Source: a bacterium (GTDB lineage Bacteria; Zhuqueibacterota; Zhuqueibacteria; Residuimicrobiales; Krinioviventaceae). From it: a stretch of 64,000 nucleotides of DNA. The notes beneath the pieces were generated by a model. That model saw only the letters and a program-made list of their open reading frames with translations, was not told the DNA's origin and did no database searches. The stretch's first letter is position 1; each line of letters opens with the position of its first letter. This document shows positions 27,301-34,434 of the stretch, in pieces. A program made the translations under genes and the position numbers. The stretch is taken from positions 62,001-126,000 of the forward strand of contig JAKQIY010000085.1 of NCBI GenBank assembly GCA_029561455.1, in the 5' to 3' direction.

Positions 27301-27871
27301 CACCGGCGGCTGCCCAACCCGGTTTAAAATTAAGGTAACATTTGGCTATACGATTTTGCGCCTGTTTACCGTCAAACATACCGGTAAAATCAAGGTACAA
27401 TTGGGTATATTCATCACCGGCAGTAATTACATTACTAATAGTTACATTATTGCCGCCAGTCGTATCATCTGCAACGCCAAATTCAAAAGGCACATTTTTA
27501 TCCGTTTTTATCATAACGCTGGCATAGGGATGTTCAGTCATATCCAGTAAAAAATCAGCAGAGATATTAAATAATACAGCTGAAAAGCCATAGGTTCCTT
27601 TTCCAGCTTCAGCGGCCATGGATTTATCAATTACTATCTGCAGAGCATTATCCGCTTCTGTTAAAACAAACGGAGGAACAGCATCTTCTGCATGCTCCGG
27701 TTGCCAAAATGGTGAAACTACTCCATCGCTAAAATCATCAAATAATCCGATAAGAACGGTTTGTGCAAATGCCTTGCTGCCATTATTGCTGCCCGGTAAA
27801 GCATCAATTCCAAACGCGCCAGCCAAAATATAAAACAAAATAATGGCGTACAACCAGAATACTTTTTTCAT
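24389..27871 (-). CDS. Secreted protein with four CBM9-like sugar-binding domains and sorting domain
   Basis: 1160 residues. I use the ATG at 27871 because TGGGAGA sits 6 nt upstream and MKKVFWLYAIILFYILAGAF is a proper signal sequence; a longer frame to 27928 adds 19 residues with no ribosome site. After an N-terminal beta-jelly-roll (about 40-205; FDDFSDGVVSPFW) come four CBM9-like units at roughly 218-430, 445-640, 645-845 and 850-1055. Each has the signature of this family: a strand 'P.IDGVLD..W', a central 'W...YLY..V...DD', a 'W.DD..E.W.DG.NS' acidic loop and a 'GLEV..NDDD.GG...' strand. CBM9 binds reducing ends of glucans and xylans. No catalytic domain is present, so it is probably a surface glycan-binding scaffold. 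Sorting domain at 1080-1160 (QNYPNPFNPTTTINFSLP, KKMMLIK). Confidence 0.88.
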   Translation of the reverse strand: MKKVFWLYAIILFYILAGAFGIDALPGSNNGSKAFAQTVLIGLFDDFSDGVVSPFWQPEHAEDAVPPFVLTEADNALQIVIDKSMAAEAGKGTYGFSAVLFNISADFLLDMTEHPYASVMIKTDKNVPFEFGVADDTTGGNNVTISNVITAGDEYTQLYLDFTGMFDGKQAQNRIAKCYLNFKPGWAAAGVFQGTVWLKDFRLGSEALLPPPPPSVPINIAAHPPAIDGVLDDIWKTGPWYRDYRVQLGAEFVANFSDAAVSWRGMYDDNYLYLFVQAFDDTLVKDSGTETWNDDSYEIWIDGNNSKGTTFDGVDDFGFQFLYSGDAENPLIFNKVTKSGNGLAGDFSGILQGATYTGLGTNLEVAIPMTLLKITPVPGTLVGLEVDWNDDDDGGAKETKIKYFSDEDESWQNPSTLGNIQLTDKVQNDFTEIWYAETAPVIDGVKDATWEAYPTYVLNQYMNLPDSLNSFQDLALDFNVAWDSTYLYYGINVVDDKLIQDGTFAWQDDGIEFWFDGNNSRKTAYDGINDIGLSFPYVPGSPIDSVSMAFGGTAVFAIESIPWAATQTAEGIYLEFALPLDSLGISPTNGWMVGHEVDYNDDDTGGGKERDTKCKTFSDQDLSYTNPSTFGSGKFLGGPGGVVPVQPLPLLIDKTTAAVVIDGVLDSTWFNVRNNNIGIYTGEAATDWFDFYSRFRMKWDSKNLYIFVEVQDDTIIATNADPLQNDGIVLYFDGDNTKNDAATGYDVKDDQVLFVYGQAPVAVHDNVKLTKAEVAYLPTDFGYNVEIKLPYSKGLTFTALADRLIGLEVQINDNDTGVRNTMGHWWSASPDAGTDPSVFGTAKLNTRETSDVLDIHFTAYPIVVDAEEDYAWANVPLIFGNQRMADFAKVSGPNDLEVTWKTLWDMTNLYLLINIKDETFIRDSGTSTWQDDGVELWFDGDHSDKTTYDGINDFGFKMPYNAETILEAITKSNGPAINATLLAAIKQAQKLTADGIILELSFPLAALGMEPGAGTLIGIEVDWNDDDDGGEKDTKLKTYDGTDMSWSNPSLMGVARFLGSPIVSDIKQEAKVASTFDLFQNYPNPFNPTTTINFSLPVDSNVKLVVYDILGRELINLVDKRVQAGVHSVTFNAAQFPSGLYFYKLQAGNNVFIKKMMLIK

Positions 27872-28139
27872 AACATTTCTCCCATAAATTAAAATCTGCA
27901 ATAACTGTTTACAAACCCAAGTATTCATTTCGATTCCCGGAAGCGCCTTTTTCCCCGCCGTTATAGAACTGGGAAAAAGGCCTGGTCAGCCGAATTGGAG
28001 TGTCATTAATAACAGGATAAGATAGGATAGTATTTGCATTTTTAAATCCAACTTTTTTAAATTGTAAAAAAGAGATTTAATAAAATCAAAGACTTTAATC
28101 AGTGCATGCAAAATAATGGGGTTAAATGTTTATTGCAAC

Positions 28140-28151
28140 TTAAACGTTTAA
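28140..28151. promoter_or_regulatory. Perfect palindrome TTAAACGTTTAA, LacI-family-like operator candidate
   Basis: A 12-bp perfect palindrome centred on CG, the usual layout of LacI/GalR-family operators, in the divergent control region of two carbohydrate-related genes. Confidence 0.45.
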
Positions 28152-28361
28152 TTCATAAATTGCAAATTAATTCATGGAATGAAAATATAATTTTATTTAG
28201 ATTTTGTCAAGAGATATTTTATTCAATTGTTGAATATTTAAGAAATATGTTGTTTTTTTTGTGTTTCCAATCTCATGTAATACTACAAAACTCTATGCTT
28301 AACCTTTTTTATTGAATACTCTTAACCTGCTTTATAACATTTATGTGATACAAATATTTGC

Positions 28362-28373
28362 TTAACGTTTAAA
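28362..28373. promoter_or_regulatory. Imperfect TTAACGTTTAAA motif
   Basis: A second AACGTTTAA-type site about 220 bp from the first, about 100 bp before the start of the DUF5060/GH5-like gene. Confidence 0.35.
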
Positions 28374-28472
28374 TAATTTTCACATATACATTTTTTAAAT
28401 TTCTCCCATTACCGCATTGTAGTTAACATAACAATTATTTATATTAATGATCACATAACAAGGATAAATGAA

Positions 28473-30206
28473 ATGATCAGGACAGACTCACCATTACGGG
28501 TATTGATTTTGTTTATTGTATTTTTGCTTGCCGGAAATTTACAGGCTAAAATCATGCAATTCCATCCATTGACAAAAGAAATTCGTCAATATGAAAAGGC
28601 AGAATGGGATATTACCTTGCAGGCGGATTGGGACGACCCCTTTCATGCACCAGATGTTGCTCTGGATATGGCGCTGCTCTCGCCAGCGGGACGGGAACTG
28701 ATCCTGCCCTGTTTTTATGTGTCCGGCGAAAGCGGTGGCGAATCACACTGGCAGGCCCGCTTCACTCCCCGCGAAGCCGGCGCTTACCAGTATTTTTTCC
28801 GTTTGAGCGATAACAGTCGTATTGTCGATGCAACAGCAGTTATGGTCTTTTCCTGTACTACTAGCGGAAAAAGGGGATTCCTTAATAATCGCGATCTATG
28901 GTCATTGCAATTCGATAACGGCGAAATCTACCGGGGCATCGGTGAAAATATATGCTGGGAAGCGCGCAGTAATGACGATTCCAAATATTTCCGGGAATTA
29001 CACGAAAATAAAAAATTTAATTATCGTGATATGCTCATCACCCTAAAAACTAATGGCGGTGATTTTTTCCGCACCTGGATGATTTACTGGAACCTGCCGG
29101 TGGACTGGAAGACTGTACGCAATTCCGACCGTTATCAAAACAGTACGGCCCGTTTTAATGAAAGCGGCATAAAACGTATGGATGAACTGGTAAACCTGTG
29201 CGATTCCCTGGGCGTCTATCTCATGCTGGCGCTGGACAGCCATGCGGGCTATACAGGATACGGCTGGGATATGAACAATTACAATATTAAAAACGGCGGT
29301 TATGCCGCCACACCGGCAGAGTTTTTCATTTTGCAACCAGCCCGCGAACAATACAAGGACAAACTGCGCTATATGGTGGCGCGCTGGGGGTACAGTCCCG
29401 CTATTGCCGCCTGGGAATTTTTTAATGAAATCGACAACGTCATGTATGCAGGACCGGCGGAAAATCGCATTCCCGATGCCGTCATTACCGAATGGCATCG
29501 CGAAATGAGCGAATATTTAAAAGACATCGATCCCTACCAACACCTGGTGACCACCAGCATTTCGCACCGCGATGTGCAGGGACTGAATGACATTGAATAT
29601 ATTGATGTGAATCAGAAACATATTTATAAAAATACCGCCGCCATTCCCGCAACCATCAATGAATATACCCGCAAGCACGGCAAGCCTTATATTATCGGCG
29701 AGTTTGGCTATGAATGGGACTGGCAAAAGAACTTTGACGATTTCGGCGCGGAAATGGACAGCGATTTTAAACGCGGTCTGTGGTATGGCCTGTTCTCCCC
29801 CACACCAGTTCTGCCCATGTCCTGGTGGTGGGAGTATTTTGATTATCGCGGTATGAACAGTTATTTTGCAAGGGTACGGGAAATACATAATCATATGTTG
29901 AATATGGGCAAGGGCGATTACCGGCAAACGGCAGTGACCGTTTCCTCTTCCGACATTCAGGCTTTGGGGGTGCAATGCGGCAGCGCCTCGTATGTATATC
30001 TCTTTAATCCACAAGACAAAGAGTTCACCACTACCGTAACACTCGACAATCCATTTCCCGGCATAATTCATTTACAATATTACGATTGCGAGACGGGTAC
30101 ATATCAAAAGATGAGCGATCTCCGTCCCGTTAACGAAAAAATGGTGGTCAAAGATTTTACCCTAAAGGCGAAAACAGATGTGGTATTGATTGGGATTACA
30201 CGGTAA
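28473..30206 (+). CDS. Exported glycoside hydrolase: DUF5060 N-terminal domain plus GH5-like barrel
   Basis: 577 residues, signal peptide (LFIVFLLAGNLQA), AAGGA about 8 nt before the ATG. Residues 25-130 form a beta-sandwich typical of DUF5060 (YEKAEWDITLQADWDDPF, WQARFTPREAGAYQYFF), which precedes GH5 or GH-like barrels in polysaccharide-degrading bacteria. The barrel shows GGDFFRTWMIYWN, YLMLALDSHAGY, the acid/base Glu319 in WEFFNEID and the nucleophile Glu410 in YIIGEFGYE, then MSWWWEYFD. A small beta domain ends the protein (VYLFNPQD, MVVKDFTLKAKTDVVLI). There is no sorting domain, so the location may be periplasmic or outer-membrane. The following GH28 gene suggests pectic or mixed plant polysaccharide as a target. 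Exact substrate uncertain (mannan, glucan or rhamnogalacturonan side chains). Confidence 0.85.
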   Translation: MIRTDSPLRVLILFIVFLLAGNLQAKIMQFHPLTKEIRQYEKAEWDITLQADWDDPFHAPDVALDMALLSPAGRELILPCFYVSGESGGESHWQARFTPREAGAYQYFFRLSDNSRIVDATAVMVFSCTTSGKRGFLNNRDLWSLQFDNGEIYRGIGENICWEARSNDDSKYFRELHENKKFNYRDMLITLKTNGGDFFRTWMIYWNLPVDWKTVRNSDRYQNSTARFNESGIKRMDELVNLCDSLGVYLMLALDSHAGYTGYGWDMNNYNIKNGGYAATPAEFFILQPAREQYKDKLRYMVARWGYSPAIAAWEFFNEIDNVMYAGPAENRIPDAVITEWHREMSEYLKDIDPYQHLVTTSISHRDVQGLNDIEYIDVNQKHIYKNTAAIPATINEYTRKHGKPYIIGEFGYEWDWQKNFDDFGAEMDSDFKRGLWYGLFSPTPVLPMSWWWEYFDYRGMNSYFARVREIHNHMLNMGKGDYRQTAVTVSSSDIQALGVQCGSASYVYLFNPQDKEFTTTVTLDNPFPGIIHLQYYDCETGTYQKMSDLRPVNEKMVVKDFTLKAKTDVVLIGITR

Positions 30207-30208
30207 TG

Positions 30209-30268
30209 TGGCAGGGGCGCAGACCTGCGTGTCTGCCTGGAAAATGGGCAAATACACAGGTTCGCCCA
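30209..30268. repeat. Paired REP-like hairpins next to a transposase remnant
   Basis: GCAGACctgcgtGTCTGC is a perfect 6-bp hairpin inside a wider imperfect stem (30209-30237). A second imperfect stem GGGC...GCCC follows at 30246-30267. Such hairpins are the known substrates of REP-associated tyrosine transposases. Confidence 0.65.
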
Positions 30269-30465
30269 TATCACGGATTGTACAATGGTTTAAAACCATG
30301 ACAACCAATGATTATATCCAAAATGTAAAAAACAATGGTTGGCAACGTTTTGAAAATAAATTATAGCAACGAAATTATTATAAACACATTATCCGTGATG
30401 AAAATGATTACAACAGGATTCGGGCATACATTATCAATAATCCTTTAAAATGGTCAAAACAATGA
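30265..30465 (+). pseudogene. REP-associated tyrosine transposase (Y1/RAYT, TnpA_REP) C-terminal remnant with nonsense codon
   Basis: Reading this frame gives ISRIVQWFKTM, then ENKL-stop-QRNYYKHIIRDE, NRIRAYIINNPLKW and a TGA at 30463. The order 'I...FK....WQRNYY.HIIRDE..Y.RI..YI.NNP..W' is the C-terminal end of the DUF1568/Y1 transposase family (single-strand transposase, HUH type, with the tail motif intact). The TAG at 30364-30366 stands where the conserved Trp (TGG) is expected, a single-base nonsense change. The N-terminal half with the HUH motif and catalytic Tyr is missing. It is a dead fragment lying between two glycoside-hydrolase genes. Confidence 0.85.
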
Positions 30466-30492
30466 ACCGTTTCTAATATAGAGGGCGCTATA

Positions 30493-32043
30493 ATGAAAAA
30501 AACATTAACTATATTTATTTGGCTATTGTGCAGCGGCCTGCACGCCCGGTCTTACAATATAATGGATTATGGCGCCGTGCCGGACGGTGTAACTCTAAAC
30601 ACGATATTTCTGCAAAATGCCATCGATTTCTGTGCGGAACATGGCGGCGGCACAGTGTATGTGCCGGCGGGGAAATACATTACCGGCACACTCTATCTGA
30701 AATCTAATGTTAACCTGCATCTGGAGACCGGCGCGGAACTGATTGGCAGTCCCAATATGGATGATTATGCCGATTATCAGGCCCCCCTGTATCCGGTTGC
30801 CGCGCATTTTGGTATTATCTATGCTCACAAAGCTGATAATGTTTCCATCACCGGGCAGGGCGCTATTAATGGCAACGAAGAGGCGTTTTTCGATTGGGAC
30901 AAGCCGAAAATCATTGAATGGGGCGGCACCCAATTTACCAGACAAAAGGACTTTTTCCGCGAAGTGACCGCAGGGATCGGCGACGGCCCGGTAGCGTCCA
31001 AAGAACGCCCCCGGCAAATGGTGATCTTTTCCGAATGTAAGAATGTGCTGGTGCGGGATGTACAACTCATCAAGTCCCCTTTTTGGACGCTGCACTTTGC
31101 CGATTGTGACGGGGTCATTGCCTCCGGCCTGAAAATATGGGCCAGTCTCGCCACCCCCAACAGCGACGGTATGGATATTACTTCCTGTAATAACGTGTCG
31201 GTCTCCGATTGCGACATCCGCACCGGCGACGACGCTATTGCCATCACCGGTTACGCCTTTCATTTCGAACTGCCGGGTTATCATAATCTGCGCCACAAGG
31301 CGGACAACATCGTTATAACCAACTGCAACCTGCAATCCCGCTCCAGCGGTATCCGCATCGGTTTTATGGATCAAAACACCATCCGCAACATCCACATTAA
31401 TAACGTCAATATCACGAACTCCAATCGCGGCATCGGCATATTCGTCCGCGATATGGGCTCTGTGGAAAATGTTACCATATCGCAAGTGACTATTGAAACG
31501 CGCCTGCATACAGGGGACTGGTGGGGCAACGGCGAGCCGATTCACATTTCCGCAGTACGCGGTGTGCCAGAGTTACCATTGGGACAGATCCGCAACGTTA
31601 CGTTCCGGGATATTACCTGCAAGAGCGAAAACGGCATCCTGCTGTACGGCTCGGAAGAAAGCCGCCTCAAGGACATTCGTTTTGAGAATATCCGTTTTGA
31701 ATTGACGGATAGTGATTTGAATGACATAGCCGGGGGCAATATCGATCTGCGCGGCGCGTATGGCGATCGGCAGTTGTTCGCAGCCGATATTTCCGCGTTC
31801 TATGCGCAATATGTTGACAGACTTGGCTTGAATAATGTAGCCATAAAATGGGGCGATGTGGATAAGGATTACTTTAAATACGGTATGCACATTACTGAAT
31901 TTAAAGATGTTACGTTGACAGGTACAGATGCGGCGCCTTCCCCGGAACATCCGGAACTGCCGGCGATAATGCTGGAAAACGGGTCGGGTTACAAGACTGA
32001 TCTGAATACGAAATCAATCGGAAAAAGGAATGTGCAAAAATAA
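30493..32043 (+). CDS. Exported GH28-family glycoside hydrolase (polygalacturonase-like)
   Basis: 516 residues, signal peptide ending LHARS, SD GAGGG 7 nt before the ATG. Right-handed parallel beta-helix with the GH28 opening (YNIMDYGAVPDGVTLNTIFLQ-type start, GGGTVYVPAGKYITGTL, SNVNLHLETGAELIGS). Catalytic aspartates lie in NSDGMD (223-228) and GDDAIAI (Asp246, Asp247). The third motif GHG is replaced by SRSSGIRIG and the RIK position is RIG, as in variant GH28 subfamilies (rhamnogalacturonan or xylogalacturonan type), so substrate may not be plain polygalacturonate. No sorting domain. It lies downstream of the DUF5060/GH5-like gene with the transposase remnant in between; both are + strand and probably work on pectin-rich material. 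Confidence 0.88.
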   Translation: MKKTLTIFIWLLCSGLHARSYNIMDYGAVPDGVTLNTIFLQNAIDFCAEHGGGTVYVPAGKYITGTLYLKSNVNLHLETGAELIGSPNMDDYADYQAPLYPVAAHFGIIYAHKADNVSITGQGAINGNEEAFFDWDKPKIIEWGGTQFTRQKDFFREVTAGIGDGPVASKERPRQMVIFSECKNVLVRDVQLIKSPFWTLHFADCDGVIASGLKIWASLATPNSDGMDITSCNNVSVSDCDIRTGDDAIAITGYAFHFELPGYHNLRHKADNIVITNCNLQSRSSGIRIGFMDQNTIRNIHINNVNITNSNRGIGIFVRDMGSVENVTISQVTIETRLHTGDWWGNGEPIHISAVRGVPELPLGQIRNVTFRDITCKSENGILLYGSEESRLKDIRFENIRFELTDSDLNDIAGGNIDLRGAYGDRQLFAADISAFYAQYVDRLGLNNVAIKWGDVDKDYFKYGMHITEFKDVTLTGTDAAPSPEHPELPAIMLENGSGYKTDLNTKSIGKRNVQK

Positions 32044-32156
32044 CTGACTTATACAAATATTGAGCGGGCAAAAATATAGTATATAATTCAAAAAATTCTT
32101 GAAATTTGTAAAATGTTTTAGTACATTATAAAGCTTTGGCGGAAATGACAAAGCAG

Positions 32157-32228
32157 GGGCCTGTAGCTCAAGGGTAGAGCAACGGACTCATAATCCGCAG
32201 GTTGTAGGTTCAAATCCTACCGGGCCCA
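32157..32228 (+). tRNA. tRNA with anticodon CAT (elongator Met or Ile2)
   Basis: Full cloverleaf by eye: acceptor GGGCCTG/CGGGCCC, D-stem GCTC/GAGC, anticodon loop CTCATAA in stem CGGA/TCCG with an A-C at the base (27-43), T-arm GTAGG-TTCAAAT-CCTAC, discriminator A. CCA is not encoded. Without synthetase identity elements I cannot separate elongator Met from lysidine Ile2; the three G-C pairs of an initiator anticodon stem are absent. Confidence 0.9.
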
Positions 32229-32237
32229 CAGATAATG

Positions 32238-32265
32238 AAAAAGCCCCAGATTTTGGGGCTTTTTG
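32238..32265 (+). terminator. Terminator after tRNA(CAT)
   Basis: AAAAAGCCCC and GGGGCTTTTT form a stem around agatttt, followed by GCGTTTT. Confidence 0.85.
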
Positions 32266-32302
32266 CGTTTTATTGGGGTGGGATGGGATTCTATCCCGCC
32301 TT

Positions 32303-33373
32303 TTATTCTGAAAATCCTATTGAATAGCGCTTTTTTACTATTGATTGAGCATTAACAAGCTTTTCTATGAGATCAGATATATCCTGGACAAAAACCTTCA
32401 GATAATCCTTTCCCAGATATATAGAGTCATCTGCCAATAGCAGTCCCAAACCGGACAATTCAATTTTGGGACGAATAATTTTCATCAATTGCCGTAATTC
32501 CGAGGATTGTAATAACTCATCCAGGTTTACAAATTCCTGATCGCTTAATTTCGCCCATATCTTTTCCAATGCGCTGAATAATAACGGCCAGTTAAGCCAG
32601 ATTGGAGCAGGTTCTGTAATCTGTAATAATTGAAACCAGTCCTCCCGCGCCAGTTGATAGTGCTTTTCCTTGCCACGGGATTGTACCCGGACGATCCCCG
32701 AAGCGGCCATTTCGACCAGGGCATCCTGGACTGTCTTTTGAAAATAATAGCACTCGCGCGCGATTCTGCGCGGATGCCCTGTTTTATGAGTCAGCAAATA
32801 GAGAATAATATCTGCCCTGGCGTTATTGCCAAACAAAGCCCGCAACCTGAATAACAGTCCGCTATGCTTCATAATTTGAACTGCCAGGGTATGGTCTCTG
32901 GCTCGCCAGGGGGGGCGCAGAAATCCGTATTTAGCAAAGACCGGATCGGTAGCGCCGAAATGAGCAATTGGCAGACCATCTTGACTATAAAACAAATTTT
33001 CCGGCTTTTCCAGGACCGGGGCAACCGCAGCCAGTCTGCCCCATTTGGATGCTTTGCCCTGCTCCGCCATAACAGCAGCAACAGCGGACAGCAATTGTTG
33101 CGCAGAAAAGAATTCTTCCGCTTGCATTCGTTTTAGATGCTGAATATTGATATAATCACCATGCCGCGCCAGCCAGTCCATTATTTCATCGAATAAACGG
33201 GCATCATAACGGGAAACAGTTAAGGAGAATAAGAGCAATGCTTCCGGGTCTATTATCCGGGGATCATCGCCATCGCTGTATCCCGGCGCTCCCAAAGTGG
33301 ACCATTGCCGCCAGAGGAAGGTAAGCATAGAGTCCAGGAAATCGTTTCTAAAGTTTTGCAATAATGGATTCAT
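32303..33373 (-). CDS. Winged-helix protein paired with a nucleotidyltransferase (AbiEi-like partner candidate)
   Basis: 356 residues, unrecognised at family level. It overlaps the preceding gene (33348-33950) by 26 nt, so they form one transcription unit. Residues about 195-255 read as a winged helix: ALFGNNARADIILYLLTHKTGHPRRIARECYYFQKTVQDALVEMAASGIVRVQ, followed by a basic beta-wing (RGKEKHYQLAREDW). N-terminal and C-terminal parts are helical with no enzymatic motif. The pairing of an NTase with a wHTH protein in an overlapping operon recalls type IV AbiE systems (AbiEi wHTH antitoxin plus AbiEii NTase toxin), but here the order is NTase first and sizes differ. Function remains inference: a regulator or antitoxin is the likeliest reading. 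Confidence 0.6.
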   Translation of the reverse strand: MNPLLQNFRNDFLDSMLTFLWRQWSTLGAPGYSDGDDPRIIDPEALLLFSLTVSRYDARLFDEIMDWLARHGDYINIQHLKRMQAEEFFSAQQLLSAVAAVMAEQGKASKWGRLAAVAPVLEKPENLFYSQDGLPIAHFGATDPVFAKYGFLRPPWRARDHTLAVQIMKHSGLLFRLRALFGNNARADIILYLLTHKTGHPRRIARECYYFQKTVQDALVEMAASGIVRVQSRGKEKHYQLAREDWFQLLQITEPAPIWLNWPLLFSALEKIWAKLSDQEFVNLDELLQSSELRQLMKIIRPKIELSGLGLLLADDSIYLGKDYLKVFVQDISDLIEKLVNAQSIVKKRYSIGFSE

Positions 33374-33950
33374 AGTGTAAGGCTTTTAACATATCGGTTA
33401 ATATTTCTTTAAATACCGGCGATGTATCTTGCAAAAGGGTCCATTTGGCGGCGAGTTCAACTTCTTCCAGGGTTGGTTGCAACGCCAGCAAATCGTTAAC
33501 ATGGCGCCCCGGCCCGGAATCTACTGCGGCATACATTTTGAAATGGATTTGATCTAAACGGTCAATAAAGGAAACCGTTAGTTTTTCTCCATAGGCTTTT
33601 GAATACAACCGATCAATAAAGCCCTCCGGCAATCCGAATTGCAGTAAATTCCTGGGACCGGTATTCAGCCAGTTTTCATCAAGCCCCAAATCAGCCGCCA
33701 CCCGCTTGGCAGCGTTGACCAAAAAATCAGGCATGGCGCTTGCATATTGTAATGTTCCGGGTGTGTGATGTTCTGTAGAAATATAGGCAATGATATCTAC
33801 ATCGCGGGTGGTGCGGGTAACCAGTCCCATCATAAGCAGTGAAGAGCCGCTGCAGACTACAAAATGGATTGGTTTTGCCAGTTTATCGCGATCAAGAATA
33901 CCACCCAGCAATTGCAGGGCTTGGGTTAAAATGGTTTGATTGATATTCAT
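33348..33950 (-). CDS. DUF6036-type nucleotidyltransferase
   Basis: 200 residues. Nucleotidyltransferase fold with the signature VVCSGSSLLMMGLV...RTTRDVDIIAYI: the GS..L motif followed by the DxD metal site (Asp-Val-Asp), as in minimal NTases and the AbiEii/DUF6036 families. Later residues include RDLLxP-like helices (NWLNTGPRNLLQFGLPEGF), GEKLTVSFIDRLDQIHFKMYAAVD and a conserved 'D..D' helix (VNDLLALQPTLEEV), matching the usual second half of this family. The ribosome site is weak. It is the first gene of the overlapping pair with the winged-helix gene. In known toxin-antitoxin NTases the toxin modifies tRNA or GTP-binding targets; whether this one is toxic cannot be read from sequence. Confidence 0.7.
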   Translation of the reverse strand: MNINQTILTQALQLLGGILDRDKLAKPIHFVVCSGSSLLMMGLVTRTTRDVDIIAYISTEHHTPGTLQYASAMPDFLVNAAKRVAADLGLDENWLNTGPRNLLQFGLPEGFIDRLYSKAYGEKLTVSFIDRLDQIHFKMYAAVDSGPGRHVNDLLALQPTLEEVELAAKWTLLQDTSPVFKEILTDMLKALHYESIIAKL

Positions 33951-34202
33951 TTGTATTTATTCCACTCAAAATGAGTACAACAACTATAATTAATAAAATT
34001 CTGATGAAAAATGCAAGGATTATTTTCTCAACAATAGTAATAGTTCCATCGCTACGAGATTCGATGCTGCTTTTTTTTCAAGAAAAATTTTACCCCTTAC
34101 GGGGGTTGAAAATAAGCCAACTATTACCAGCGCCTAAAAATTTTTTGCTCCACTAGTTCGCAAGATGAGCTTTTGCTTTCTCCTGTGTTCTTTTCCCCTA
34201 CC

Positions 34203-34268
34203 TCACAATACCAGCTTTTTCGTCTCAGAGAACACCCCGGCGCGTAGATTACAAAAGAAGACAGGACT
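34203..34268 (-). pseudogene. Decayed C-terminal sorting-domain tail of a lost secreted protein
   Basis: In frame with a TGA at 34205-34203 the reverse strand reads SPVFFCNLRAG and then VFSETKKLVL, the end of a NYPNPFNP-type sorting domain (compare LYFCDLRAGEYAEMKKLVLLR-like ends at 35281). Upstream sequence (34269 on) loses the frame and homology fades. It is a relic of a gene that has otherwise disappeared. Confidence 0.75.
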
Positions 34269-34307
34269 GGGTATTTGTCCCATTGCTTTTATTAAACTTT
34301 ATTTTAT

Positions 34308-34371
34308 GATGGGGTAAGACCCACTCGGCGAGGTAGAATGTATTGAGACTAACTTAAATTATTATACCCCA
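34308..34371. repeat. Decayed GATGGGGTA element
   Basis: GATGGGGTAAGACCC (34308-34322) and TACCCCA (34365-34371) form an inverted TGGGGTA/TACCCCA pair related to the elements at 15132 and 50784. The surrounding 33951-34434 spacer holds no supportable intact gene. Confidence 0.4.
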
Positions 34372-34434
34372 GCCGTGCTTGAGAGCTTGTATACCTGTGC
34401 AAAGACGTGATACAAGTTGTATAGCTATGCTTAC

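Larger units (their letters stand above)
27872..28472. other. Divergent regulatory region between CBM9 protein and DUF5060/GH5-like genes
   Basis: 600 bp, strongly AT-rich, no supportable gene. It contains a perfect 12-bp palindrome TTAAACGTTTAA at 28140 and an imperfect TTAACGTTTAA at 28362, spaced to serve either gene. Confidence 0.5.

Noticed and set aside
28106-28315. 69-codon plus-strand frame
   Set aside because: Lies in an AT-rich control region over the palindrome at 28140 and has no ribosome site.
33971-34156. 61-codon plus-strand frame
   Set aside because: No ribosome site, no motif, low-complexity AT-rich sequence.
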